Positions 1 through 11,754 of a stretch of DNA of 64,000 nucleotides are shown here, piece after piece. A model generated the notes under the pieces. The model was given only the letters and a program-made list of their open reading frames with translations, ran no database searches and was not told the origin of the DNA. Numbering within the stretch: the stretch's first letter is position 1; every line of letters starts with the position of its first letter. The translations under genes and the position numbers were made by a program. Origin of the DNA: Erodium maritimum (taxonomy: Eukaryota; Streptophyta; Magnoliopsida; Geraniales; Geraniaceae); NCBI GenBank assembly GCA_963921825.1, contig OY997592.1:29553730-29617729 (forward strand). Reading direction: 5' to 3'.

Positions 1-309
1 TAAGTCATCTTTTTTCAACATAACAAACACAAGACAAGAATAGGAAACTCAACTTCTCTCCCCCTTCCCTTGCAATTTCGGGTTTGGCAAGCTCCCACCT
101 CCATTTTTGTGTTCTTGAGTCCTCAAAGAGAAGAACTACGTGGCTTTGATTCGCATGTGGATACGTAGGAGTCTTGGAGACTCAAGTCAATCATTCGTTA
201 CCCGGTGTTCTTGTTCTGGTAAGAACTAGTGCTGAATTTTTCTCTTGTGAATCCATTGTTTGTTAGTTGTTTCATGATTTTAATCATCTCTTGGTTTTCA
301 TTGATTTTC
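1..309. other. Left-edge sequence, no gene recognised
   Basis: Sequence upstream of the recognisable Harbinger transposase homology. It could be the element's 5' part or an intron, but no conserved motif is visible. Confidence 0.3.
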
Positions 310-1019
310 CGCTGCGAGTTAGTTCATCTCCAACCCTACCTCGAGACTCAACACCTTCGAGGAGCACATTCCCGGAGGGACCACGGTAATCAACCAACCG
401 TTGTCCTTGAGGCGGTGGCTACTCGCGACTTATGGATTTGGCACTCGTTCTTCGGCATGGAGGGCTCGAACAACGATTTGACGGTGCTGAACCATTCCAA
501 ACTGTTCGCGGACGTTATCAACGGTTGGCAACCACCGGTTGAATACACGATAAATGGTAATAATTACACACTCCCGTATTATCTTGCTGATGGTATATAC
601 CCTTCGTGGCAGTGTTCGTAAAAACAATTCCATTACCTCAAACTCCGAAGCAGAAGAAGTATGCTGAAGTCCAAGAAGCGTGCAGGAAGGATGTGGAACG
701 AGCTTTCGGTGTACCACAAGCTCGGTTTCACATTATCAAACAATCGAGCCGCTTGTGGGTTCCCAAGTTTATCGGTTTGGTCATGAATGCGTGCATTGTA
801 CTGCACAATATGATAGTTGAGGCTGAACGTCATACGTACGACGGGTACCTTGAACAAACAGAAGAAGGTGGTCCAAGTCAACCACATATTGCACGAGGAG
901 GCTTCGTCCCGACCAATGTCATACTTGGAAACACTGCGATGATGCAAAATGAACGGATGCATTACCGTTTGAAGGACGATCTCGTCGAACATCTCTGGAA
1001 TAAATTTGGAGACGCCTAG
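310..1019 (+). pseudogene. PIF/Harbinger transposase, C-terminal part, frameshifted
   Basis: The translation matches the plant Harbinger-type nuclease family (Plant_tran / DDE_Tnp_4, HARBI1-like), which cuts and rejoins DNA during transposition. Visible hallmarks are LEAVATRDLWIWHSFFG, GSNNDLTVL, the second catalytic aspartate in YYLADGIYP, the glutamate in DVERAFGVPQARF, and the usual C-terminal stretch NACIVLHNMIVE. The first catalytic aspartate block, normally before LEAVA, is not recognisable; the preceding residues are scrambled. The frame shifts at about 606-610, where one base is missing between the YPSW codons and the VFVKTIPLP codons. It is therefore dead: truncated at the N terminus and frameshifted. 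The C-terminal half runs uninterrupted to a TAG at 1017-1019. Family assignment is firm from the motifs; the start is not defined. Confidence 0.85.
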
Positions 1020-1447
1020 CTATTAGTTTCCTTTATTATGTTTTAAGTTCAGTTCTACTTCATTCAGTAGCTTCTTCTTCAACTCATCTTTTGTACACTT
1101 TTATCTCTGTTGTTTAATGTGTATTGGTATCCTTTGATTTTATCGGGCGTTCCATTTTTTCTATACTGGTTGGTGTGATGACAACTTTTCACGGAACTTA
1201 TGATCGAACTTGAACTTCACTCGATTAATACTTGTTGTTTTTCCATTTAATATTTTTTTTTACATAAAACAATACATTAAAAATATTATTTTTGTTACAT
1301 CTCGCCGGCGCCTCCCTGCCAGCAACATAAACCCCACTGTAGAGCTCGCTGGCGGTGAGCTGGCTGGGAGATTAAAAATGAATATTTTAAACCATCTCGC
1401 CAGCGCCATCTCGCCGGCTGTCGGTGAGATGGTTGTGGATGCTCTAA
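1020..1447 (+). mobile_element. Harbinger 3' flank with candidate terminal inverted repeat
   Basis: Non-coding DNA after the transposase stop. Between 1300 and 1447 there are several short inverted copies of a CTCGCCGGC/GGTGAGATGG motif. Bases 1431-1447 read GGTTGTGGATGCTCTAA; the reverse complement, TTAGAGCATCCACAACC, resembles the ends of Tourist/Harbinger elements, which insert at TTA/TAA. The partner left end would lie outside the window, so the boundary is inferred. Confidence 0.4.
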
Positions 1448-1509
1448 GGTACCACAAAAAATAGTTAGGTTATTGAGATAAAAAAATGAATAGTTAAGAT
1501 AGTGAGATC

Positions 1510-1615
<106 letters not shown>

Positions 1616-1689
1616 TTCAGACATGATAACAATAATTTCAGCCACATCATGTCTTTGGCTTGAGATCATCATTTTCAGTCTTTTTTTTA

Positions 1690-2700
1690 GAGGGAAAACT
1701 CTGTATTGGAATCTGAAAAACGGATCCCGCATTCGTTTTTTGGAAGACATTTAGTTAGGGGATATTGTCCTTTAGTTTGTTTTGCTTCCTTCATTTATAC
1801 GTTGTGGCCACTTTTAAGGTTAAGCGGATCTCAGAGGTTTGGTATCATGGAGTTTGGAGCCTTGGTTTTCATAGAACCAGTTATTATGGGAAGGTGGTTT
1901 AGCTAGAGATCTTATGGAGAGGTTGGTATTGATCTCTATGTATCACAATCAGAGAGATAAGTTGATTTGGACTAAGAGCTCGATGGGTTTTTTGACATTT
2001 GTGGCTTTTGATTTGTTATTGGAGGAGGCTGACAAGGTTTATCCATGGGTTGATTTCTTGTGGGTGGTAGGCCTGTCTCCAAAGTTCAGCGCGTTAGTAT
2101 GGCTCATGGTGCACAGCGTTATTCCCACGCACTCTTTTTTGGAGGGTCGGGGTTTGAGAATTCCTTTAAATTGAATGTTTTGTGTTTGGTACAAGAAGGT
2201 TTTTGAGGACGGACCTCATTTATTCATTCATAGTGATAGTGCATGGATGTTATGGAGTATGATGTTTAGGTGGTGGTTCTTTGTATATGTGTTTCCTAAG
2301 GATTTGGAGGCCACAATATTATGTTGGCGTGGTGTGGGTTCAAAGAAGTGGTGTAAGGTTTGAGTTAAAACTGGTTATTTGGTTTTGTAGCACTTATGGA
2401 TGCGTCCGAATCGTTTGTTGTTTCAAGGCATGGCTCATAGTTTGGAGGAGACTTTTTCCTAAATTCAGTCTCAATCATGGTTTGTTTGTAAAGAAGCTGT
2501 GATTTGGTTTTTTTGTCGGCACTGGAGTGTTGGTGATGTAATCCTTCTAGTTGTTGTATCGGAGTTTGACTCTTGATTTTTTGATATTTTTTTGGCATTT
2601 TTCGACTTTCATTTTGATCCCCTTTCTTACTAAGGGTTGTACGATTATGTCTCTGGTATATTCTCTTGTAATCTAGAGTTTCATCAATAAAACCATCATT

Positions 2701-2703
<3 letters not shown>
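1690..2703 (+). pseudogene. LINE (non-LTR retrotransposon) 3' end, ORF2 zf-RVT remnant
   Basis: Broken frames at 1706-1906, 1914-2174, 2175-2363 and 2281-2502 carry the C-terminal zinc-binding region (zf-RVT type) that follows reverse transcriptase in plant L1-type LINEs. Visible pieces are DKLIWTKSSMGFLTF, a W..(F/L)W..GLSPKFSALVWL block, THSFLEGRGLRIP, then FCVWYKKVFEDGPHLFIHS. The reverse transcriptase core and endonuclease are absent, as expected from 5'-truncating target-primed reverse transcription. The 3' UTR ends with a TTTCATCAATAAAACCATCATTCATT-like terminus before a TAA tail, and the LINE near 55.3 kb has a similar end. Several frameshifts and stops make it inactive. The 5' boundary near 1690 is approximate and I could not identify a target-site duplication. 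Confidence 0.75.

Positions 2704-2751
<48 letters not shown>
2703..2751. repeat. (TAA)n tail of the LINE, about 16 units
   Basis: TAA trinucleotides directly after the LINE 3' end (ATTCATTAATAA...). Simple-sequence tails of this kind replace poly(A) in many plant LINEs. Confidence 0.9.
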
Positions 2752-2752
<1 letters not shown>

Positions 2753-3867
2753 CGATGATTGTTGTCTCAAACCTTGATAGTCTTCAATGGCATAATCTTC
2801 AACGTATTATTTGGGTGAAAGCTTCGCATCTCTCTCTCCCTAATTGGATTTTGATGGTTGTTTGCATGGCTTAAAGAGTTAACTTCAAGCTTATCCGACA
2901 GCGTGATTGTTTCTCTCCCTTTTCATTTGTTTTGCTCAAATTTCTACATAATTGAGTAAGTATGACTTTGTACCAAATACTATAGATTAGACAACAAAAA
3001 TGTAACTAAGATAAATAAAACAATTTCATCGTCGGTGTTGATAAGCTTAAAAAGTTGGTTTGTTGTGGAGTTCCCTTCATCTAAAAAGGGTTTTGTTTTT
3101 CTATTTCTGTTTTGGTCTTTACTTATACAGTGCTGATTTATGCACTAATTGGAGTCTGTATACTACACTACATATTTCTATCTTTTTAGCCGTAAAAACT
3201 TCATTGATAAAAAAAAAGTATATGATATCACAAGAAAGTTCATCTCCTCTTTTTTGTTTATGAATAAGAATAACGATTTTATTGAGAAACGCCGAAGCGT
3301 AATTGTGGGAGACCCTTACAAAAAAGACCAAAGTCTAAGAAAAGCCAAAGAAACACAGAGAGGAGGCCAGAATATTAGCAGAGCCGAGGAGCAGGTAAGC
3401 CGAGCAGGAATTTGCTCGAGGAATGCCTTCAGAGAAAGATGTCTTTCTCATATATAGATGCTTGAGACAACGACAAAAGGGAGAAACTTAGTAACTGAAC
3501 TCTCGGGAGGATGGACTCACAAGCAAGTTCATCTCCTCTTGATCCTCTCCATATGCCATATTATTCAGGACTAGAGGTTTATAATCCATACTTATAATCT
3601 CATAAATCAAACTTATATGTGAAAGGGATTTCATAACACTTGGACCAACTAGATGGATCCTAATTGAACACATATAAAAAATTTGAAAAAAATGAAAATG
3701 GTTTGGTAGAGGGAGTGATAAACCTCGAGTGGCACAAGTCACAACAACACATGGTCGGTCTGTTTCAGTTGGACATATGTTTGAAACTCTTAAAAGAAAA
3801 GGCAATTGAATTGTTGTGCCTCCATACAATAACAAGTAACAAGCATGTCCCATCCCACGTATGCATC
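2752..3867. other. Intergenic, upstream region of the peroxidase gene
   Basis: AT-rich DNA with no supported coding region. The stretch around 3240-3350 looks like the reverse strand of another LINE-type 3' end (TTTCTCAATAAAATCG reading leftward), but this is weak. The last few hundred bases are the likely promoter of the peroxidase gene. Confidence 0.5.
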
Positions 3868-3876
3868 TATATATAA
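3868..3876 (+). promoter_or_regulatory. TATA box of the peroxidase gene
   Basis: TATATATAA lies 140 bp before the chosen start codon. A plant TSS would fall near 3900, giving a 5' leader of about 110 nt rich in CA and AC. Confidence 0.6.
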
Positions 3877-4015
3877 CCCATTGTGTGAGTTTCTACCCAT
3901 ACATACTTCCAACAATCTTACAAATCCCAAAAAGAGAGCCTGAACAGAATAGGACCATTTCACATAAAAAGCCCTTCACATGCACACTAAACTCTCTAAC
4001 AAGCACTGCCTAAAA

Positions 4016-5597
4016 ATGTCTCTGCTCTCCCTCCTCCTCCTCCTCCTCCTCCTGACTGTAACGGCCGCCACCGCCCATCTCCGGCCAGGATACTACTCGG
4101 AGACGTGCCCGGAAGCCGAAACCATTGTCCGGGATGTGATGCGCAAGGCCCTCATCAGAGAGCCCAGAAGCGTTGCTTCTGTCATGCGCTTCCAATTCCA
4201 TGACTGCTTTGTTAATGTAGTTACTACTCACCCTCACCCGTCTTCATCTTTTGAGCATTCTTTTGATCGCTTTGTTTCGGGACAGGGATGCGATGCTTCT
4301 GTGCTGCTTGACGACACACCAACCATGCTCGGAGAAAAGCTGGCTCTGTCCAACATTAATTCTCTCAGATCTTATCAAGTGGTCGACCAAGTCAAGGAGG
4401 CCTTGGAGGAAGCTTGTCCCGGGATCGTCTCTTGTGCGGATATCATCATCATGGCCTCCAGAGATGCTGTTGCTTTGGTAATTTTTACTTTCATTCTTTT
4501 TATTTTGGTCCAATCTGTGTCAACTAGGTTTTATGATAGTGCTTCATTCTTTCACTTTGACTTGATCCTAGTGCTTGACTAATTTTTGTTTTTCATGTTT
4601 CATCATGAATGGGTCAGTAAGCATGATGTAACATTTGAATAAGATGGACTCTATCAATTTAGCTAGCATAATTTTATAGTCTCACTTAATTTGTAAAAAA
4701 TTATGAGCTGCTTTCTTTATTATGAATTTGACCTGTCATCTGGTTAACCCGACCGATTAATCAGCCAGTCGGCGATTAATCAGCTCATTCTCCGTCCAAA
4801 CGACCTGAAGCACTTTAAGAAGATAAATCAGGTCTTCAAAACCATTTTAGTGCCGCTACGTCTTTAGGCGGGTATTTTTATATCTTTGCATATATATATT
4901 TTTATCTTACCCATTATTCAATCAGATTCGACTCTAATCAAATTGAAGACATGAGGGGTGGGTCGGAATCAGATCATTTTATTGTCGTGGATATAAAATG
5001 ACATGTTAAACATATATTATACAGACGGGAGGACCCGAGTGGGAAGTGAAACTGGGAAGGCTGGACAGCTTAACAGCGAGCCAAGAAGATTCGGACAAGA
5101 TCATGCCGAGTCCAAGAGCTAATGCAAGCTACCTGATAGGCCTGTTCCACAACTATAACCTTTCGGTCAAGGACCTCGTAGCTCTCTCCGGGTCACACTC
5201 CATCGGCCAAGCCAGGTGCTTCTCTATCGTCTACAGGCTATACAACCAATCCGACTCTGGCATGCCTGACCCCGCAATCGACCCTATCTACAGACACAAG
5301 CTCAACAAGCTCTGCCCTCGCGGTGGTGACGAAAACGTTACCGGTGACCTCGACGCAACCACTCTAGTCTTTGACAATCACTACTTCAAGGACTTGGTTT
5401 CCGGGAGAGGGTTCCTGAATTCAGATCAGACCCTTTACACTTACGAGCAGACTAGAGAGTTTGTGGTGCAGTATAGCCGAAGCCAGAGCCGGTTTTTCAA
5501 GGATTTTAAGGAAGGAATGTTGAAGCTGGGCGACCTGCAGTCCGGCCGGCCTGGCGAGGTCAGGAGGAACTGCAGGATGGTGAATTCTAATATATGA
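4016..5597 (+). CDS. PRX17: Class III secretory peroxidase, peroxidase-17-like
   Basis: Haem peroxidase of the plant secretory family; it oxidises phenolic substrates with H2O2 in the wall or vacuole. Exons are 4016-4216, 4286-4477 and 5025-5597 (GT-AG introns of 69 and 547 bp), giving about 321 residues, normal for the family. ATG 4016 is preferred over 3980 because it is directly followed by a leucine-rich signal peptide, and the mature chain starts near HLRPGYYSETCPEAE. Visible motifs are distal-haem RFQFHDCFVN, GCDASVLLDDTP, SCADI, and proximal-haem SGSHSIGQARC, with the eight expected cysteines and several N-glycosylation sites (NASY, NLSV, NQSD, NVTG). Exon 2 is 192 bp, the classic length. 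The usual third intron is absent: exon 3 runs to the stop. The GGPEWEVKLGR, SGRGFLNSDQTLYT and LGDLQSGRPGE blocks match Arabidopsis PRX17 as I recall it. It appears intact. Confidence 0.93.
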
Positions 5598-5637
5598 GAG
5601 AATTGTATTGCATGATCAAAAGAAATGAAGATTTGGG

Positions 5638-5643
5638 AATAAA
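5638..5643 (+). terminator. Polyadenylation signal AATAAA of the peroxidase gene
   Basis: AATAAA 41 bp after the TGA stop. Cleavage 15-30 bp downstream would fall at about the stop codon of the convergent gene, so the two 3' UTRs probably overlap. Confidence 0.6.
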
Positions 5644-5674
5644 AGAGTAGAAGATTGATAAGGCTCTAAATGTT

Positions 5675-7266
5675 TCATTTTATATCTCGCTCTCTTCTTT
5701 GGAAACTTCTTCTTCTTCTTAACATATACCCAAATTTCTTAAACAATGTCTTCTTCTTCCTCGGGTGCTTCTCGTTCTCTGCTTCTTGTTCTTGTTGCTC
5801 ATACTCCATGGCTGTATCATCTGCGAATGAAAGGGACAGTGATTTCTTCCGGTTAGGTGATGGCCCGTGCCCCACTGGTGAACTCATATCAAATATTGAC
5901 CCCTTAAGGGCCTCGTCCTTTCCCGTGTCTTTGTTTCTCGTATCATGATCCTCCATGCTAAGCGCAGACTTCATCTCCATCAGGCTCCCCAGTTTCTTGA
6001 GGTTACTCCCCTTCTCTGGTGATGCATTGGCTTCTTTCTCCTCGGTGCTCTTGTGTGTATTCACTTTCCATATGTCATCCCCTTGCATTGCTTTGAATCC
6101 ACTTTGGGATAGCTCCGTCTGTCGGATAAACTTCTTCAACTCCTTAACCTTGTCTCTCGCTGAAGCTTCCTCTGCTTTTAGGCTTTCCATTTCTTGGTTG
6201 AGCTTCTCCATAGTGATCTCTTTCTCGGCCAAGCTGTCCTTGAGCTGGGTATTCTCTTCCTTTGCGGTCGTCACAGCTTCTCTGGCGTCGTTGGCTTCTT
6301 TCTTGAGTGTGTCATTCTCTTCCTTTGATTTGCTGATCTGGGCCAGAGCATCGACCAACCTGGTATTTTCTTTCTGGAGAAGGGACTTGTCTTGTTCTGC
6401 ATTGTTGATGCATTCCACGAACCTGGCTTCTTTCTCGTGCCATGCGGAGAGTGACTCTTGTGTTAATCTCTCCGAGGTGTCTAGGTGCCTCTCGGAGTCT
6501 TGTCTTGCTTCGTCCAAGAGGACTCTGAACTTGCTCCTCATACTCTTGACGACGAGTTTGGCTTCCTCGGCCTCGGACTTTGATTGCTCTGCCTCCTTTT
6601 GGGAGGCGGTGAGTTGCTCCTTGGCATCTGTTGCGACTTCCTTCAACGCTAATGCTAGCTGGTCCATGGCCTTCTTCTGGTGCTCTTCCGACTCCGTCAC
6701 CAGCTCCAATTGGCTCTTCACCGACTTGAGCTGATCGGCCAAACTTTCAACCTTTAACGAGGCGACTTTCTCCCTCTCCTTGGTGTGAGCCAGATCCTTC
6801 TCCACGGACCGGAGCTCGTCGTAGGAGAGGTTACGTATCATCTCGGGACGCCCCTTGAGAGAAGAGATGACCAGCTTTGATTCTTCCAGCGAAATCTTGG
6901 TTTCCTCCAGCTGCTTCGTTTGAGTTAGTAACGAATCCAACAGTCTCATTTCGGATTCGTGTCTTCCCTCCAACTCTTGCTCGAGTTGTTGAACCTTAGG
7001 TTCCAAGGGTGGTGGCAATGCCCTTTGGTCCCAAGAGTTTTGTTTCATCTCCAAATCTCGCACTGCATTGGATAATGCCACCTTTATGGAAGCGAGCTCT
7101 GAGGATATCTCCGGGTGGGCGGTCAGCACGGCACAAAGCCTGGACTTAGCCTCAGAAAGGACATGGATATCCATTTGATGATCACCACTAGCAACCTGCA
7201 CAAATCATATCTCAGACATCTCCTCTTCCATTCAACCAATTGGTATTTCAAACAAATCCTTACCAT
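5675..7266 (-). CDS. Coiled-coil protein, WEB-family-like
   Basis: The main exon, 7195 down to 5675, encodes about 506 residues. They are almost wholly Glu/Lys/Ala/Leu-rich coiled coil (ALKEVATDAKEQLTASQKE, LLDEARQDSERHL and similar), like the plant WEB (DUF827) proteins, which include chloroplast-movement factors. The C terminus is very basic (KKKTLFKKFGYMLRRRRSF), a possible membrane- or nucleic-acid-binding tail. The open frame runs upstream to GTG at 7201, but TTTGTGCAG/GTTGCT is a good 3' splice site at 7196/7195. Upstream, ACATG/GTAAGG at 7263 is a good donor. Joining them puts an ATG (7264-7266) directly before GTTGCTAGT, giving M-V-A-S-G-D-H-Q; that start is inferred. The gene is convergent with the peroxidase (77 bp between stops). 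As recalled, the WEB gene At4g40020 lies beside H3.3 genes in Arabidopsis, and an H3.3 gene lies next on this strand here. Confidence 0.75.
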
Positions 7267-8639
7267 GTAACAAACTTGCCATCTGCAAGGAAGAAATAGA
7301 GTCATGGAAAACACTAAGAAAAGAAATGAGGTTGTATCATCTTCTTCTGATATCATAATTAGAAATTGCAGCTAATATGAACAACACCAGAATAGCCTAC
7401 CTATATTATAGCAAGGGCTGTGCAGAGAAAGCCTATTAAGTATTTAACCAACAATATATAATATATGACATCATAAATGTCCCCTTGGAGCTTGGATTTG
7501 CATTGGCCCAGTGGATCAACGCCTAATTTAATACTCATGTGGCTGCAAATACATTTATTATGCATTTTCTTTCTCCTCACCAAGTCTTTTGGAAGAAACA
7601 CCTGACACAAAGTTCAACAGTAGCAATCTAACTACTTGTTAATCTCACTTTTGGTCATGCTCAGCTTTAATGTCATTCCATATCAGAATAAACACGAAGC
7701 ATCTTCGCTGATTAGAACATGTACAGTTGAGTTGCTTGTCTCTTGTAGTTGTTAATTTTGTTAAGACCTGAGATAAGGGCAGAGTAAAGGTTCCCCATGG
7801 CGGGGTATTCAACAATAGCTTCTGTCTATTTCTGTAAATTGTGGGGTTTTTTTAACGAAAAGTGTATACATGTTATTAATAAAAAGGGTCAATATGAAAA
7901 ACAGAGGCCCGTAAATCCTTATTTGATATACCCAGGAACGAAAAACTGATAGCACTTTGGCTTGTAAACAAAGGACACACAAACTGAAGAACAAAGCCGA
8001 ACTATGGTTAACCAGTCAAGATGATACTTAAACACTCTTGATCCCATGGAAATGACTCTCTTTTTTGTGAGGAATACGATAGAAAAGGAACTCGGTAGTA
8101 AGTAGGGGAGTATGTACTTGATTCAGAGGCTCCTCCCATCTAAAAGCCTTAAATCTCTTATCACCAATCTTTGCATATGGCGAGGCTGCTTCCCAGCTCT
8201 CACCTGATCCTCTCGTGGTTCGCATGCATACCTCCTCTTCTTTCCCAATGTTTCGAATGGGGAAGTCCGTGAAGTGTGTGTAGTCTCAGCCAGTGGACCA
8301 GTCCCCTATCCTGGATGGTGGACAACTCGATCCCAAGTCGCCCTTATCCTTCCTAATTGTGGGTTAAGTAAGATATTCGGGGTTAGTAGAGGTCCTTTCC
8401 CTGGATGTGGGGGAACAGTAGGTAAGATTTTTGGGGCCACCTGAGTGAATCCCGGTGGGCACACCGGGGCTAACAGTTCCTCCTTACTCTAGTCAGTAGC
8501 AAAGTTCTGGCCAAGCATATCATTTTTTTTCTCCAGGAGAGATATGTCGAATTGGGTAATCCCCGGAGTTTTCAGCTCGCACAGCCGGACCATATGGCCA
8601 ATCCGCGCACAGTTGTTGCAAAAATTAGGCAGTCGTCAT
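7267..8639. other. Upstream region of the coiled-coil gene, otherwise unassigned
   Basis: It should contain the 5' UTR exon(s) and promoter of the minus-strand coiled-coil gene. A second TTCCTTGCAG/ATGG acceptor-like site lies at about 7286, so the 5' leader may have more than one intron. A 65-codon minus-strand frame at 8028-8225 is not recognised. Nothing else is supported. Confidence 0.45.
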
Positions 8640-9600
8640 GAGTGTTGGTGTTTTGTGCCCTAAGACAAATCCATGTTGACATGTTACAAACGTCCTTGTG
8701 ATTTAATAAATAAGTTGACAAACTTTTATTATCTTTAAGTTTCAATGTTAGTAAAATTGTGAATATACTACTCTTTCTGAAGTATTGGGGAGCATCTAAC
8801 TTTTATTATCGTTAGAAGTCACTCTAGATCTAACTATTCACTCGTCCCTAAACTAATCTGATAGTTAGATCTAGAGTGACTTCTAACGAGTGGATCACGT
8901 TTTACGGATCATGCATATAGGGATATGATTCAAAGTCATGAATGCCAAAGAGTTTGACATTTAGAACTAAGACATAAGTACATCTCAACTACCCACGTAG
9001 TCCTTAGCCTTATGACCATGACATCACCATATGATCTACAAGATGTGGATTCATGTTTTAAGTGAACTAAACGCTTATCCTAACAAATAGTTGTGAAGGT
9101 TATTCTTGGACATGGATACATGCATGTGAGACATAAGTTAGATGTCATTAAAACGAACTTTCTTGATGAGTAGTAGGATTGTAATAGAAGCATGGTCATT
9201 CGGGTGATTCATCACCTACATTCCTCACTCACAATCAAGAGAACATGGTAAGACTGAATTAAAAAGGATCATGGTTCTATGCCTTTATTCAGTTGTGATA
9301 ATCACTAAATGGCAAGAGGATAAGACTACACAAGATAACAATATTTGACAAAGTATTAGTCATTAATTCAATGACTTGGATTATCTTGAACTTTCTAGAG
9401 AGTATCCAATGACATGTGAATGGAACAATTGTTTCATTTCCTACCCAACGTCATATGAATCCTAAAGGGTCACACAAAGAGAAAGAGCACGACAAAGTGA
9501 ATGGAATATGTTATCGATTAAATAAATGGATGAGACATTATATATTGATATAATACATCTTTTATTTAATTCTACACTCACATGACAAGATAAATATTTT
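8640..9600. repeat. Non-coding repeat-like segment, possible copia LTR remnant
   Basis: A block beginning GTGTTGGTGTTTTGTGCCC with no open frames, moderate AT content and an internal long inverted repeat. The opening TGTTGGTGTTTT has the look of plant Ty1/copia LTR starts, but I could not find a matching CA end, a second copy or a TSD in the window. Class is a guess. Confidence 0.3.
8809..8889. repeat. Perfect 29-bp inverted repeat with 23-bp loop
   Basis: Bases 8809-8837 are the exact reverse complement of 8861-8889, separated by 23 bp. Transcribed in either direction, this would form a stable hairpin. The perfection stands out in otherwise decayed DNA. Confidence 0.9.
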
Positions 9601-9601
9601 T

Positions 9602-9786
9602 ATTTAATTATTTGGGAAAACGACAAATACGTACCCTTAAGTTGTCACGTTTCGCTGATATCTACCCTCATGTTTTTTTGTATCCAATACCTACTCTGAT
9701 GTTTCCTTTTATGACAAATAGCCCAGAGATTAAAGATAATAAAAGTTGTCAACCCTTAAGTTGTCAAGTTCTATTACCCAGATATT
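9602..9786 (+). mobile_element. Possible end of a MULE-like TIR element
   Basis: GGGAAAACGACAAATACG followed by TACCCTTAAGTTGTCACG resembles the TIR of the element at 46035-47263 (GGGTAAATTACAAATGC then TACCCTTAAG). Only this one end is seen, so it may be a fragment. Confidence 0.35.
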
Positions 9787-10845
9787 TCACCTGGATCTCA
9801 CACACCCCTTTAAAGATATCTCTCTCATAATAGAATGAACACTATGATTTTTGAGCATCACTACAAGATGACAGTTATTGAGAAGATGTTTCTGAGCATT
9901 AACCACTGAACCTTGAAGGTGTAAAATATTAGCAAAGCCTGCTTTTTGCTCTAAAGAGTGGGGTCTTTTGTGTAAAATATAGTTTAGAGGTGAAGAACCA
10001 ACATTAGACCAAGCTTCAATTACCAGTAATTTATGGTCTGTAATTGAGAAGCCATTGAAAGAGTGAACTGCATCAAGTAGTTCTGATTTTGAGCTGAAAT
10101 AGCAAAACTCATACCATTTTCCACTTTTTCTTTTGTTTCTTGCAATGTGAACACTCTTGACTCCTCCAATGTCTTGAAAAAGATTAGCTAGCCAATTTTG
10201 TGTCACAATCCAAATCCGGTATTGACCGAATTCCAGACATGACCTAGTGAAATACAGAGTAATGATTTAAAACATGTAAAAGTTCAAAAGCTGTTTCAAT
10301 AACCAACGGTAATAAATCCAAAACGAGTCAAATACAAGTCTCAAGACAGAAAGTACGTCTCTAAAGTCAAGAACAGAAACAACTCCCGGACTCTCGCTAG
10401 CCTCATGCTCCGCGATATCCTCTATTCCAAATCATAGCTAGCACCTGTGGAAAACATGGTAAGGGGTGAGCTTGACGCTCAGTAGGAAAATACACAACAC
10501 TTTCCCCAATAAAGTAGTATTAGCATGTCCCCGAACTCAAACCCTAACAATTCCAATGAGAAAGACAACAACGAGACAATTAATCCCAAGCAACCAAACC
10601 TCACTTTACTCCACTACAACCTATCCCAGAAGGTCCCGCCAAAAACACTTACACGACTAACTCACAGATAAATCGACAACAAAATGAAATCACACACATG
10701 AAAACCATTAGTAGTCAATCACAATCCAGTCATTCACAATGACCCACAACTCATACAATGGCATGGTCTCGGGAGCAACCCGCTCGGCTCGGCGTAGCCG
10801 CATGCAACTTCCCCCCAACACACAGTCGGAGAGGCGGTCGACCCC

Positions 10846-11035
10846 ATCGCGGAACACAGCATTTTACCGATACACGGAAGGCAGGGAAATCGCCTCTTCG
10901 CGGCACGATACATCGCGGAACACAACACAGCGTTTTACCGAGTGCTAGTCGGAAGGTAGGGAAACCACCTCTTCGCGGGACACAACGTTTTACCGACTCT
11001 AGATCAGAAGGTAGGGAAACCACCTTTCTCATGTA
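10846..11035. repeat. Imperfect tandem repeat of about 60 bp inside the solo LTR
   Basis: Three degenerate copies of a unit containing TTTTACCGA, then GGAAGGTAGGGAAACCACC, then CTCTTCGCGG. Related units occur in the other gypsy LTRs of the window. Confidence 0.7.
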
Positions 11036-11754
11036 ACCATAGTACCAGAATCACAATCACAATCACATTCTCAACTTACTCCCGTAACCATCACGCACTT
11101 ACCATCACTTACCGACACCACACTCAACGTGGTAACCCCACCGGTTTAACCGGCATCCGTTCCCCAAAGCCCACAACTCACATATTTCACAAATAGCATC
11201 AAATCGTTCAAGACCCTAATATGCATCACTAAGTTCACCTCTACTCGTTTTCATGCTCGTTATTTATTAACCAGTTTAACACACTATGCACACAACAACA
11301 ACGAATAAAATCAAGCAATCTTACAGGCGCGACATGGCCTGATTCTACCAGCACGGCATACCAACACCTACGGCATGACATGGCTCGTAGGTGGTTCACA
11401 GTTTATAAGGCTACGCTAGTTAATCACATCCTATATGCGAGCTAGTTATTTATCCGGTTCTTAGGTTTCCCTATATGCATTCTAATACAACCGTAAAAGA
11501 GTCGATATCAAGGTATTTTCCTACCTCTGAAACTCTATCTAGATCTCCTAGCTACTGACATCCGGGCCTACCTCCGGTCTTCTCCACGATCGAGGTCAAA
11601 ACCTGATTTAACAAGTAAGGGTGGTAATCAGTCCTGGTCCAGTCCGTAACAGTCCTCTAATTTTATCAGTTAAGTCCTTTAAGTTTTCCACTTTAAAACC
11701 TTTAAATCCTCCCATTTAAAATTATTTCAATTAATTAAATAATTAAAAAAAAAC

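Noticed and set aside
5955..6734. Plus-strand 259-codon open frame
   Set aside because: Shadow of the minus-strand coiled-coil gene; Ser/Leu-rich composition is the complement of Glu/Lys-rich coding.
8028..8225. Separate small gene upstream of the coiled-coil gene
   Set aside because: 65 codons, no recognised motif and no splice or promoter support; could be chance.
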